In this document: positions 1 through 7,663 of the stretch, in pieces
How positions within the stretch are numbered: position 1 is the first letter of the stretch
How the letters are laid out: each line of letters starts with the position of its first letter
Assembly: GCA_902789675.1 (NCBI GenBank)
Contig: CADAPG010000012.1
Coordinates: 1-35,079, forward strand
Direction: 5' to 3'
DNA: 35,079 nucleotides
Source: an uncultured Eubacteriales bacterium
GTDB lineage: Bacteria > Bacillota > Clostridia > Christensenellales > CAG-138
Position numbers and translations under genes: made by a program
Notes under the pieces: generated by a model
Seen by the model: the letters and a program-made list of their open reading frames with translations, nothing else
Databases searched by the model: none
What the model was told of the DNA's origin: nothing

Positions 1-1
1 G

Positions 2-139
2 AAGATCCTGCTGGATGCATACTCCACCAACGAGATGGTGCAGAAAGCAGCTGTGGCGATCTACCGCTACTCGCAGTTTGCTGACATTGTGAAGGGCAAT
101 CCGGCGGACGTCAACAAGGACAACGGCAGCACCCACTGA
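2..139 (+). CDS. C-terminal end of an unidentified protein (5' truncated)
   Basis: The frame beginning at base 2 is open for 45 codons and ends in TGA at 137-139, directly before a strong terminator, so this is the 3' end of a gene that starts outside the window. The visible residues are hydrophilic and mostly helical in character (for example AAVAIYRYSQFADIVKGNP) and end with an Asn/Asp-rich tail. I do not recognise the family from this fragment. Confidence 0.6.
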   Translation, partial: KILLDAYSTNEMVQKAAVAIYRYSQFADIVKGNPADVNKDNGSTH

Positions 140-167
140 TCCGAAGCAAAACAACATATAACCGACT

Positions 168-203
168 CCGGCGCGGTCCCAAACGGGACCGCGCCGGTTT
201 CTT
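168..203 (+). terminator. Intrinsic terminator of the upstream partial gene
   Basis: A perfect 13-bp GC-rich stem (168-180 with 185-197), loop AAAC, followed by TTTCTT. It lies 28 bases after the stop at 139. The next gene is on the opposite strand and ends at 221, so the hairpin may serve both directions, although the T-run is only on the plus-strand side. Confidence 0.85.
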
Positions 204-220
204 CGTGACAAAAGAACTGT

Positions 221-832
221 TCAGAATAGGAGAAGAAGATCCGAAAGGGAAGAAATCGTCCGATCGGCAGGATCATCCGCCGGGCGGTATGCCGCGGAAG
301 GACCGGAGAGGATCCGGACGGTTTTCATGCCGAGCGCCTTTGCGGGGAGGATGTCGTTGTCGATGCGGTCGCCGATCATGGCGGCGTTCTGCGGCGCGCA
401 GTCCGCATGCCGCAGCGCCCAAAGGAAGAGCCCGGGATCCGGCTTTGCCGCGCCGACCTCCGCCGACGCCGCGATCACGTCAAAGAACTGCAGGAGGTTC
501 CATTCAAGCAGCCGCTGCTCCGTGCCGGGCTGCTGGTTTGCGATCACGCCGAGCCGGTATCCTCGACGCCTCAGCGCCCGCAGAACGGCTTCGGCGTCCG
601 CATAGGGGAATTCCTCTTCGGAGCGCCACGGCGCCTTTGAAAGCCCGAACAGCGCGATTGCAGCGGCATATCCGTCAAGCCCCTGTGCGGAAAAGTCCTT
701 GAAAGCGGCTTCAAACGCCGGCACGGTTACGGGGGAGCCGTCGACGGTTTCGCGGATGCGGCACGTATATGCCGCGGTCTCGTCGATCAGCGTGGAGCCG
801 AGATCAAAGAACAGCCATTCCGGATTCTGCAC
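221..832 (-). CDS. HAD-superfamily hydrolase (DxGxT variant)
   Basis: A 203-residue Rossmann-fold HAD protein. Visible motifs: motif I FFDLGST (D10), motif II region VIANQQ, motif III lysine in KPDPGLF, motif IV IGDRIDND. In motif I the second Asp of the usual DxDx(T/V), the general acid, is Gly, and motif II has Ala where Ser/Thr is normal, so ordinary phosphatase activity is doubtful. The start is taken as GTG at 832: GGAGGT sits 8 bases upstream, and this start falls just after the MATE gene's stop at 849. An in-frame ATG at 856 would overlap that gene and lacks a ribosome site. It is the third gene of a pcp-MATE-HAD operon. The substrate cannot be read from the sequence. Confidence 0.85.
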   Translation of the reverse strand: MQNPEWLFFDLGSTLIDETAAYTCRIRETVDGSPVTVPAFEAAFKDFSAQGLDGYAAAIALFGLSKAPWRSEEEFPYADAEAVLRALRRRGYRLGVIANQQPGTEQRLLEWNLLQFFDVIAASAEVGAAKPDPGLFLWALRHADCAPQNAAMIGDRIDNDILPAKALGMKTVRILSGPSAAYRPADDPADRTISSLSDLLLLF

Positions 833-848
833 GGCTTTGCACCTCCGT

Positions 849-2210
849 TTATTCAAACCGGATCTGACTGACCGGCCTAATCCAGTTTCCCTTGCGATAG
901 TAGATGAAATAGATCGTGTTTTTCGCGATATCGTCGCAGATCTGCATGATGACGAAGGTCGTGACGAACGGAAGCTTAAAGACGAGTCCGAGCAGCGCGG
1001 CGATCGGGATCACGACAAGATACTGCACGGCAAGGTCGCCGAAGAAGCCGATGCGCGTATCGCCGCCGGCACGGAAGATGCCGACGACCTCAATGTACGG
1101 GATGTTGCGCAAGCCGATCTCAAACGCGTACATCAGCAGCAGCGCGCGCGCAACCGCCTTGGAGGAGTCCTCGATCTGAAAGAGATCGACGACCGGACCG
1201 CGCAGGATCAGCACGATCATGCCGAGCGCAAGCCCCGCAAGCGGCGTCAGCACGAGGAACGATCGCGCAATACGCCTTGCGCCGTCCTCGTCGCCCGCGC
1301 CGATATGCTTCCCGACGATGATATTGCAGGAATGGCAGATGCCGATGAAGAACACGAAAACCAGGTTTTCGATCGTGCGGACGGTGGAAAGACCGGCATA
1401 GTTTTCCTTGCCCATATGTCCGAAGATCATGTTGACGATGACGATCGACAGTGACCACAGCGTTTCGTTGAGAAACGCGGGCAGAGAGCGCTTCCAGAAC
1501 GGCAGGAAGAAATGCCGGATGTCGAAGACCTTTCGAAGCGGCGCGATCAGCACGTTGCGCCTGACGATCGAAACGGTAAGAAGGATCAGAGGACTCACGG
1601 CGGCACTGATCGCCGTCGCGATCCCGGCGCCGCGCGCGCCGAGCGCAGGCAGTCCGAAGTGTCCGAAGATCAGCGCGTAGTTCAGAAGCGCGTTCAGCGC
1701 GGCGCCCGTCCCGCTTGCGATCAGCGGCAGATGCACGCGCTCGGTCGAGCGAAGAACGGTGGAGAGGATCGAATTCACAACGATCGCGATATAGGAAAAC
1801 GCCGCGACGGAGAGATAGGAAACGCCGATCGTGCGGAGCGTTTCGTCGTTGGTGAGGAGCTCCATGATCGTGCGGGGAAAGAGGATCGACACAAGGGTCG
1901 CCAGTATGCCGACCGGAACGAGCGAGACGATCGCCGTGCCCATAACGCGGCGGATGCCGTCCGTGTTTTTTGCACCGTGATACTGCGCCAGAAAGACCGC
2001 ACAGCCGCTGGACACGCCGAAGGAGATCAGGTCGACGAAAAACGAGACTTGACTTGCCAGATCGACGGCGGCGAGCGCGTCGCCGCTGAGCTGTCCCAGC
2101 ATCAGCATGTCGACGAGACGGAACGACGCCATCAAAAGATTCTGCAGCGCGATCGGGATCGCGAGCGGCAGCATTTCACGGAAGAAAGCTTTATTGAACA
2201 GGTGTTTCAT
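849..2210 (-). CDS. MATE family efflux transporter
   Basis: A 453-residue, very hydrophobic protein of usual MATE length with about 12 predicted membrane segments in two similar halves. The N-terminus (FFREMLPLAIPIALQNLL, then LVDMLMLGQLSGDALAAV) is typical of the family, which exports cationic drugs or metabolites using Na+ or H+ gradients. It starts 12 bases after the pcp stop with no obvious ribosome site of its own, suggesting translation coupled to pcp. The HAD gene follows closely. The substrate is unknown, and the shared operon does not by itself make it a peptide exporter. Confidence 0.93.
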   Translation of the reverse strand: MKHLFNKAFFREMLPLAIPIALQNLLMASFRLVDMLMLGQLSGDALAAVDLASQVSFFVDLISFGVSSGCAVFLAQYHGAKNTDGIRRVMGTAIVSLVPVGILATLVSILFPRTIMELLTNDETLRTIGVSYLSVAAFSYIAIVVNSILSTVLRSTERVHLPLIASGTGAALNALLNYALIFGHFGLPALGARGAGIATAISAAVSPLILLTVSIVRRNVLIAPLRKVFDIRHFFLPFWKRSLPAFLNETLWSLSIVIVNMIFGHMGKENYAGLSTVRTIENLVFVFFIGICHSCNIIVGKHIGAGDEDGARRIARSFLVLTPLAGLALGMIVLILRGPVVDLFQIEDSSKAVARALLLMYAFEIGLRNIPYIEVVGIFRAGGDTRIGFFGDLAVQYLVVIPIAALLGLVFKLPFVTTFVIMQICDDIAKNTIYFIYYRKGNWIRPVSQIRFE

Positions 2211-2222
2211 ACGTACGGTCGT

Positions 2223-2792
2223 TCAGATCGATCCGATCGCCGCGGTCAGGGCGGCAATGCTGTCCGTAAGCGGCAGATCCTTTTCAAGCGGGATATGCAC
2301 GAACGCAACGCGCGTCGGCGTGCCGGAAAAACGATGCAGCAGCGTGTAAAGGAGATCGTTGCAGACGTATGTTCCGGCGGTGTAGGAAAGCTTTGCGGGG
2401 ATCCCGGCGGATCGGATCGCCTCGACCATGCTGCGCACCGGCAGCGTGGAAAAGATCGCCGCGGGACCGTCCGCTTGAATCGGCTCGCCCGCGGGCTGAT
2501 ATCCCGCGTTGTCCGGGATGGAAGCATCCCGCACGTTCAGCCCGACCGCTTCCGGTGTGACGGCGGTTCTGCCCGCCGCAAGCCCTACGCAGAGGATCGC
2601 GTCGGCACGGCAGTCGGCTGCGGCCTGCAGCGCGAGTTCGGCGGCATGCCCGAATTCCACGGGCAAAAGAAGCTTTGTGAGCGTCCGGTCGCCGATGCAG
2701 GTAGGCAAAGCATTGACCGCCTCCCACGAAGGATTCCTGTCCTCGGTTCCGAACGGCTCAAAGCCCGTGATCAACAGCGTTTTCGGTTCCAT
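2223..2792 (-). CDS. pcp: Pyroglutamyl-peptidase I (pyrrolidone-carboxylate peptidase)
   Basis: A 189-residue cytoplasmic cysteine peptidase (family C15) that removes N-terminal pyroglutamate from peptides. The catalytic triad is visible at the family positions: E81 in TPEAVGLN, C144 in TYVCND and H166 in FVHIP. Conserved blocks FEPFG, NPSWEAV, DNAGYQP and DGPAAIFSTLP are intact. The ATG at 2792 has GGAGGG about 6 bases upstream; an in-frame extension to 2915 runs through the promoter and is rejected. It is the first gene of a pcp-MATE-HAD operon, divergent from glnA. The released pyroglutamate and glutamate fit the glutamate/proline genes that follow (inference). Confidence 0.96.
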   Translation of the reverse strand: MEPKTLLITGFEPFGTEDRNPSWEAVNALPTCIGDRTLTKLLLPVEFGHAAELALQAAADCRADAILCVGLAAGRTAVTPEAVGLNVRDASIPDNAGYQPAGEPIQADGPAAIFSTLPVRSMVEAIRSAGIPAKLSYTAGTYVCNDLLYTLLHRFSGTPTRVAFVHIPLEKDLPLTDSIAALTAAIGSI

Positions 2793-2826
2793 GCTGCCCT
2801 CCGTCGCACATCCTTGATACGGTCGT

Positions 2827-2855
2827 ATTCTATCATGCCCGGGCTTTTCCGTCAA
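2827..2855 (-). promoter_or_regulatory. Promoter of pcp operon
   Basis: On the minus strand, TTGACG (2855-2850), a 17-base spacer and TAGAAT (2832-2827) form a near-consensus sigma-A promoter. Predicted transcription start is near 2820, giving a leader of about 28 bases to the ATG at 2792. Confidence 0.8.
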
Positions 2856-2890
2856 ACCGTATCGTCCGGATTTTATTATATTTTTTCGGA

Positions 2891-2905
2891 ACGGTTCGGA
2901 ACCGT
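2891..2905. promoter_or_regulatory. Palindromic operator candidate upstream of glnA
   Basis: ACGGTTC-G-GAACCGT is a perfect 7+1+7 palindrome that runs up to the putative glnA -35 and sits between the divergent pcp and glnA promoters. It does not match the GlnR box (TGTNA-N7-TNACA). Its position suggests a regulator binding site; no protein can be assigned. Confidence 0.5.
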
Positions 2906-2933
2906 ATACAAACACAAATCGGTGTGTTAAAAT
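2905..2933 (+). promoter_or_regulatory. Promoter of glnA (weak -35)
   Basis: TATACA (2905-2910, 4 of 6 to consensus), a 17-base spacer and TAAAAT (2928-2933). It would give a leader of about 53 bases containing the GGAGG at 2976-2980. The weak -35 adjoining a palindrome suggests regulated expression. Confidence 0.55.
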
Positions 2934-2992
2934 GTGGTCGAATAGAGGTGGAAATCGCCCCTAAAAGAAAATTACGGAGGATTTGCATTCTT

Positions 2993-4411
2993 ATGACCGC
3001 ACAGGAAATTATGACGCTCATCAAGGAACAGGATATCAAGATGGTCGATTTCAAGATCGTCGACATCGACGGACAGTTCCGCCACGTGACCATCCCCGCG
3101 GCAAACTTCACCGAGGAGACGTTACAAAACGGCATCGGCTTTGACGCGTCGAACTACGGCTATGCCGTCGTTGAAAAGAGCGACATGGTTTATATCCCCG
3201 ATCTGGACACCGCGATGATCGATCCCTTCTGCACCGTCAAGACGATTACCATGATCGGCAACGCAATGATCATCGACTATCCGCAGAATCGCCCCCTCGC
3301 GCAGTACCCGCGCAACATCGTCAACGCCGCCGTGCAGTACATGAAGGACACCGGCATTGCGGACGAGATGAAGATCCTGCCGGAGTTTGAATTCTACCTC
3401 TTCGATCAGGTCGGCTGGAAGGTCGATCACAATGCGATCGCGGCGTTCCTCGACGCGGATCAGGCATACTGGAACAGCGAGACCGAAGGCCGCGGCTGCG
3501 TCGTTCCGTTCCAGAAGCATTATCATGTCGCAAAGCCGCTCGACCGGACGTATGAGTGCCGCAGCGAAATGTGCATGGAAATCGAAAAGGCGGGCATCCC
3601 CGTGAAGTATCATCACCCCGAAGTCGGCGGCGCAGGTCAGTTCGAGATCGAACCGCTCCTCGGTGAAATGACGAAGATGGCGGACGGCAGCATGATGATC
3701 AAGTACATCATCCGCAACGTCGCGGAGAAGTTCGGTCTCAGTGCAACGCTGATGCCGAAGCCCGTGTACGGCGAAGCCGGCAGCGGCATGCACGTCCATA
3801 TGGTGCTCTATAAGAACGGCGAACCGGTCTTCAGTGACGACAACGGCTATTCGCACCTTTCGAAGGAAGCGCACTGGTTCATGGGCGGACTCTTACAGCA
3901 CATCGCATCGCTCTGCGCGATCACGAACCCGTCGACGAATTCCTTCAAGCGCCTCGTTCCGGGCTTTGAAGCGCCGGTCACCGTGGGCTATGCAACCAGT
4001 AACCGCAGCGCGGTCATCCGCATCCCGGCGTATGCAAAGTCGCCGAAGCTCCGTCGTTTCGAGCTCCGGAACCCGGACGGCACCTGCAACCCGTACTTCT
4101 GCTACGCGGCGATCCTGATGGCTGGTCTGGACGGCATCAAGAACCGGATCGATCCGCACGCAAACGGCTGGGGTCCCTATGACATGAACCTCTTCGAGCT
4201 GCCGCCGGAGGAGAAGGCGAAGCTGCATCATCTGCCGACCTCTTTGGAGCAGGCGCTGGATGCGCTCGAAGCCGATCACGATTACCTCACCGCGGGCGGC
4301 GTGTTCCCGGAGGGACTTCTCAAGAACTACATCAAGCGCAAGCGCAATGAGTGCCTCGAGCTTAGTAAGATCCCGCATCCGGCGGAGTTCGAGAAGTATT
4401 ACAACATGTAA
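2993..4411 (+). CDS. glnA: Glutamine synthetase, type I
   Basis: A 472-residue glutamate-ammonia ligase (glutamate + NH3 + ATP to glutamine). Family blocks are intact: the beta-grasp N-terminus, PEFEFYLF (metal-binding), GAGQFEIE, GSGMHVHM, NPSTNSFKRLVPGFEAPV, NRSAVIRIP and the C-terminal helical region. The position equivalent to the adenylylated Tyr397 of enteric enzymes is Phe401 (NLFELPPEE), so control by GlnE-type adenylylation is excluded and other control is expected. The ATG at 2993 follows GGAGG (2976-2980) with a 12-base gap; an upstream in-frame extension to 2924 includes the -10 element and is rejected. A Gate-domain membrane protein gene follows closely and may be co-transcribed. 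Confidence 0.97.
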   Translation: MTAQEIMTLIKEQDIKMVDFKIVDIDGQFRHVTIPAANFTEETLQNGIGFDASNYGYAVVEKSDMVYIPDLDTAMIDPFCTVKTITMIGNAMIIDYPQNRPLAQYPRNIVNAAVQYMKDTGIADEMKILPEFEFYLFDQVGWKVDHNAIAAFLDADQAYWNSETEGRGCVVPFQKHYHVAKPLDRTYECRSEMCMEIEKAGIPVKYHHPEVGGAGQFEIEPLLGEMTKMADGSMMIKYIIRNVAEKFGLSATLMPKPVYGEAGSGMHVHMVLYKNGEPVFSDDNGYSHLSKEAHWFMGGLLQHIASLCAITNPSTNSFKRLVPGFEAPVTVGYATSNRSAVIRIPAYAKSPKLRRFELRNPDGTCNPYFCYAAILMAGLDGIKNRIDPHANGWGPYDMNLFELPPEEKAKLHHLPTSLEQALDALEADHDYLTAGGVFPEGLLKNYIKRKRNECLELSKIPHPAEFEKYYNM

Positions 4412-4447
4412 TTGATGCCGCAGGGGGCGGCGGGGCAGTTCCGGCAC

Positions 4448-5680
4448 ATGGAGAAGCAGATCAAAGGCAAAAGAAGGTCGGTCGGTCCGGCACGCGCACG
4501 GCGGAGAAAAACCGCCGTCGCGATTGTGTGCCTGCTTTCGATCATCGCGTTCTTTGCGGTGTTCGCGATCCCGATGGGATTGAGCAATTCGATCAACACG
4601 CTGATGAAAACGGCGTTCGATCTTCTGATCAACACGGTGTTCTATATCATGGCGCTCGCCGTCATCGCCGGCGCGCTGTCCGAGCTGATGACGGTATTCG
4701 GCGTCGTCGATCTGATCAACCGCGTGCTTTCGCCGCTGATGCGTCCGCTGTTCGGCATGCCCGGCGCGTCCGCACTCGGCATTGTCACGACGTACCTCAG
4801 CGATAACCCCGCGGTCCTGACGCTTGCAAACGATTCGAAGTTCCGCCGTTTCTTCAAGGCGTATCAGGTCCCGGCGCTGACCAACCTCGGCACGTCGTTC
4901 GGCATGGGACTCATCGTGACGAGCTTCATGCTCGCGTTCTCGAACACAAAGATGGCGGGCGGCGGAACGCTCGGCAGCGGCGTGATCTGGGCGGCGCTCT
5001 GCGGCAATCTCGGCACGATCGTCGGCGCGATCGTTTCCACCCGGCTGATGCTGTTCTTTACGAAGCGGTTTTTCGGCAAGGATCGTCCTGCGGACGTGGA
5101 GCCGGAGATCGAGAAGGACCGGCTGACGGAGGCGCCGAAGGGCTTCCTCCACGTGCTGAACGCGCTGATGGACGGCGGCAAGAAGGGCGTCGAACTCGGT
5201 CTTGCGATCATTCCGGGCGTGCTGATCATCTGCTCCGTCGTTATGATGCTCACCAAGGGCATGCCGGAAGGCGGATATACCGGCGGCGCGTACGAAGGGA
5301 TCGGGGCGATCCCGTGGCTTGCGGGAAAGATCAATTTCCTCTTAAAGCCCCTGTTCGGCTTTGCAAGCACCGAAGCGCTCGGCGTTCCGGTCACGGCGCT
5401 CGGCAGCGCGGGCGCGGCGCTCCCCATGATCGAAGCGATCGTCAAGGACGGCGCGGCAAGCGGCGTCGCATCGAAAGCGATCCTGAACGACATCTCCGTG
5501 TTCACCGCGATCTGCATGTGCTGGAGCGGATATCTCTCCACACACGTTTCCATGATGGATGCGCTGAAGTGCAACCGCTTCACCGGCAAGGCGATCCTGA
5601 GCCACACGGTCGGCGGTTTATGCGCCGGCATCGCGGCGCACTGGCTGTTTACGCTGGTCGCCTGGATCTTCAAACTGTAA
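4448..5680 (+). CDS. Gate/nucleoside-recognition domain membrane protein
   Basis: A 410-residue polytopic membrane protein. A basic N-terminus is followed by many hydrophobic segments. Two Gate-like repeats are suggested by YLSDNPAVLTLAND in the first half and LNDISVFTAICMCWSGYLSTH in the second; this domain is found in nucleoside transporters and SpmA/SpmB/YjiH-like proteins. Transport of a small solute is likely but the substrate is unknown. The start is uncertain: ATG at 4448 follows a G-rich stretch, while 4415 has no ribosome site. The gene follows glnA by 36 bases without a terminator, which may link it to nitrogen metabolism (inference). Confidence 0.8.
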   Translation: MEKQIKGKRRSVGPARARRRKTAVAIVCLLSIIAFFAVFAIPMGLSNSINTLMKTAFDLLINTVFYIMALAVIAGALSELMTVFGVVDLINRVLSPLMRPLFGMPGASALGIVTTYLSDNPAVLTLANDSKFRRFFKAYQVPALTNLGTSFGMGLIVTSFMLAFSNTKMAGGGTLGSGVIWAALCGNLGTIVGAIVSTRLMLFFTKRFFGKDRPADVEPEIEKDRLTEAPKGFLHVLNALMDGGKKGVELGLAIIPGVLIICSVVMMLTKGMPEGGYTGGAYEGIGAIPWLAGKINFLLKPLFGFASTEALGVPVTALGSAGAALPMIEAIVKDGAASGVASKAILNDISVFTAICMCWSGYLSTHVSMMDALKCNRFTGKAILSHTVGGLCAGIAAHWLFTLVAWIFKL

Positions 5681-5695
5681 TATCCCAAAACAACA

Positions 5696-5726
5696 ACAGC
5701 GGTCCGATTTCCGGACCGCTGTTTTG
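5696..5726. terminator. Bidirectional terminator between convergent genes
   Basis: A perfect 11-bp stem (5696-5706 with 5712-5722), followed by TTTTGT on the plus strand and preceded by an A-rich stretch that gives Ts on the minus strand. It serves both the Gate-domain gene and the proline operon. Its arms nearly match the terminator at 12173-12202. Confidence 0.9.
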
Positions 5727-5736
5727 TGTTGCTGTG

Positions 5737-6885
5737 TTACACGACGGAAGGCTCGGTAAACAGATTGCCTTCGGCAAAGCGGGAAAGCTTCAGCCGCGAC
5801 GCGTCGATGGTGGGCTCCATGCCGAGGATCATCTCGGACATGACGGTGCCGGTGACGGGACCGAACATGAAACCGTGACCGCTGAAGCCGACGGCGACGT
5901 AGAAGCCCTCGACGCCCTCGACCTTGTCATAGATAGGCTGACGGTCCGGAGACATGTTGTAAAGTCCCGCCCATTGACGGATGACGCGCAGCTTGCCGAT
6001 CGCCGGCAGCACCAGGTCGATTGTCTTCGCCATTTCCTCCAGGAAGTGCCACGAGGAGGTCCTTCGAAGATCCCTGGGCTCGGAGGAATCGCTGCGGCCC
6101 ATGATGAACGAGCCGTGCGGCGTCTGCTGGACGTACAGGTTCAGGTTGAACGCCATGACCATCGGATCCTGCATGGGCTCGACGGGCTCGGTGACGAGGA
6201 TCTGATGACGCTCGGAGTAGAGCGGCAGATCGACGCCGACCATCTTTGCGATGCCCTGCGACCATGCGTTCGCGGCGTTGACCACGATGCGGGTCTCGAT
6301 ATAGCCCTTGTTGGTCTCAACCCCGACGATCCTGCCGTTTTCGACCTTGATGCCGGTCACTTCCGTGTAGGTGTTGAACTCAACGCCCAGCCGCTTTGCG
6401 GCTTTGTAGAACGCGTCGGTGGTCTTGTGCGGGTTCAGAAAACCGTCCTTCGGGCAGTAAGCGGCGCCCGAAAGAACGTCGGTGTTGAGATGGGGGACGA
6501 GCTCCTTTGCTTCCTCAAGGCTCATCATGCGCGAAGGAATACCGCAGGCGTGCTGGACTTCGATGTTCTTTTTGAACTGCGTGAGCTCCTTTTCGGTGTC
6601 GGCGATCATCAGATAGCCGCTCTGACGCAGCTCGATATCGCCGTCGTATTCGAGGATCTCGTTTGCGTGCTCATAGAACTCCGTGGAGAACTTGGACATG
6701 CGGCAGTTCATTTCCGTGCCCCACTGCATTCGGAAGCCTGCGCCGCACGCGCCGGTGGAGCCGGAACAGATAAAGCCCTTTTCCAGAACGACGATGTTCT
6801 TTGCGCCGCGGACGGCGAGATTGTAGGCGATGGAGCAGCCGGACATGCCGGCGCCGATGATGACGATATCCGCTTTATTCTTCAT
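5737..6885 (-). CDS. FAD-dependent amine/imino acid dehydrogenase, beta-like catalytic subunit of proline dehydrogenase complex
   Basis: A 382-residue DadA/sarcosine-oxidase-beta-family flavoprotein. The N-terminal dinucleotide-binding motif is VIIGAGMSGCSIAYNL, followed by the acidic VLEKG end of the second strand; the C-terminal FAD block is VAVGFSGHGFMFGP. It resembles the catalytic beta subunit of the archaeal (Pyrococcus/Thermococcus) dye-linked L-proline dehydrogenase over its length, including IVVNAANAW and the central TNKGYIETRIVV block. It is the last gene of the operon; its ATG lies inside the end of the BFD gene (11-base overlap) after GGAGGCGG. PruA at the head of the operon favours proline or hydroxyproline over sarcosine, glycine or a D-amino acid, but the sequence alone does not prove the substrate. 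Confidence 0.88.
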   Translation of the reverse strand: MKNKADIVIIGAGMSGCSIAYNLAVRGAKNIVVLEKGFICSGSTGACGAGFRMQWGTEMNCRMSKFSTEFYEHANEILEYDGDIELRQSGYLMIADTEKELTQFKKNIEVQHACGIPSRMMSLEEAKELVPHLNTDVLSGAAYCPKDGFLNPHKTTDAFYKAAKRLGVEFNTYTEVTGIKVENGRIVGVETNKGYIETRIVVNAANAWSQGIAKMVGVDLPLYSERHQILVTEPVEPMQDPMVMAFNLNLYVQQTPHGSFIMGRSDSSEPRDLRRTSSWHFLEEMAKTIDLVLPAIGKLRVIRQWAGLYNMSPDRQPIYDKVEGVEGFYVAVGFSGHGFMFGPVTGTVMSEMILGMEPTIDASRLKLSRFAEGNLFTEPSVV

Positions 6886-7156
6886 GGCTTTCCGCCTCCT
6901 CTGCGATCAGATGCAGCTTGACGCCCACCACCGGGGGACGAATGGTGTGGAATCTGAGATCCGCCATGTTCTGACCGGTCGCGTTGGCGATCTCGCGGAG
7001 CACCAACTGTCCGCAGGTCTTGCCCTGGCACGGTCCCATGCCGATGCGCGTGATGCGCTTGATCTCGTCGTAAGTCACGTATCCCTGGGCGATCAGATCC
7101 CGGATCTCTTTCAATGTGACGTCGGAGCAACGGCAGATGATGGTGTTTTCATCCAT
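6875..7156 (-). CDS. BFD-like [2Fe-2S]-binding subunit
   Basis: A 93-residue protein with a bacterioferritin-associated-ferredoxin-like domain: ICRCSDVTLKEIRDLI near the N-terminus and GPCQGKTCGQLV later give four cysteines in the CxC...CxxxxC arrangement. In larger relatives this domain is fused to the alpha flavoprotein subunit; here it is a separate gene. It probably relays electrons between flavin centres. ATG at 7156 has GGGAGG 8 bases upstream. Only a few bases separate it from the preceding 4Fe-4S gene, and it overlaps the beta-like gene. Confidence 0.87.
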   Translation of the reverse strand: MDENTIICRCSDVTLKEIRDLIAQGYVTYDEIKRITRIGMGPCQGKTCGQLVLREIANATGQNMADLRFHTIRPPVVGVKLHLIAEEAESHEE

Positions 7157-7160
7157 ACGG

Positions 7161-7649
7161 TCACGCCTCCCTTCTGAAGTTTCTGAAGTCATAGAGATAC
7201 TTGCGGTCCACCTCCAGCGTAACGACCGGCGTGCGGTCGAAGGACGGGGGATTCATCACTCTCCTGACCAGAGCTTTGCAGATCGGCTGTCCCGCGCGGT
7301 CGAGACCGATGACCGTCTCGCCTGCTTCAGGCAGCGGAAGGAATTCATAGGGAATGCGGAATTCCACGGTCTCGGCGGACTTGGAGCCGTCGACGATCAT
7401 GATCGCCAGTCCGGGACACCTTGCAACGCACACGCCGCAGCCGCCGCAGAGATTCTCATCCCGCACGGGAATGTTGTTGATGTCCTCACCGATTTTGATC
7501 GCGCCGACGGGGCAGGCGGTCTGGCACGGGTTGCAGGGGATCTTCTGATAACACTCCACGACCGCGACGGGACCTTTGTTGATCCGCTCGACGGGAGGGA
7601 ACTTCTCCATGACCATTTCTCTGGAGGCTATTCCTGTTTTCTCAAACAT
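7161..7649 (-). CDS. 4Fe-4S ferredoxin-type subunit
   Basis: A 162-residue electron-transfer subunit. One complete cluster motif CGGCGVCVARCP (C68, C71, C74, C78) is preceded by a second group around CNPCQTACP (C39, C42, C46, with C33 nearby) that is spaced unusually and may form a variant cluster. A C-terminal region of about 80 residues has no motif I recognise. ATG at 7649 follows GGAGGG about 8 bases upstream; a longer open frame to 8072 is antisense-like and lacks a ribosome site. It lies between the alpha-like and BFD-like genes, consistent with carrying electrons out of the flavoprotein complex to an unknown acceptor. Confidence 0.87.
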   Translation of the reverse strand: MFEKTGIASREMVMEKFPPVERINKGPVAVVECYQKIPCNPCQTACPVGAIKIGEDINNIPVRDENLCGGCGVCVARCPGLAIMIVDGSKSAETVEFRIPYEFLPLPEAGETVIGLDRAGQPICKALVRRVMNPPSFDRTPVVTLEVDRKYLYDFRNFRREA

Positions 7650-7663
7650 TTCTTTATCCCTCC

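Noticed and set aside
1512..2930. A 472-codon plus-strand frame opposite MATE and pcp
   Set aside because: Highly charged shadow frame without motifs; both opposite genes are well conserved.
5314..6921. A 535-codon plus-strand frame across the terminator and the beta-like dehydrogenase
   Set aside because: It runs through a bidirectional terminator and is antisense to a conserved flavoprotein.
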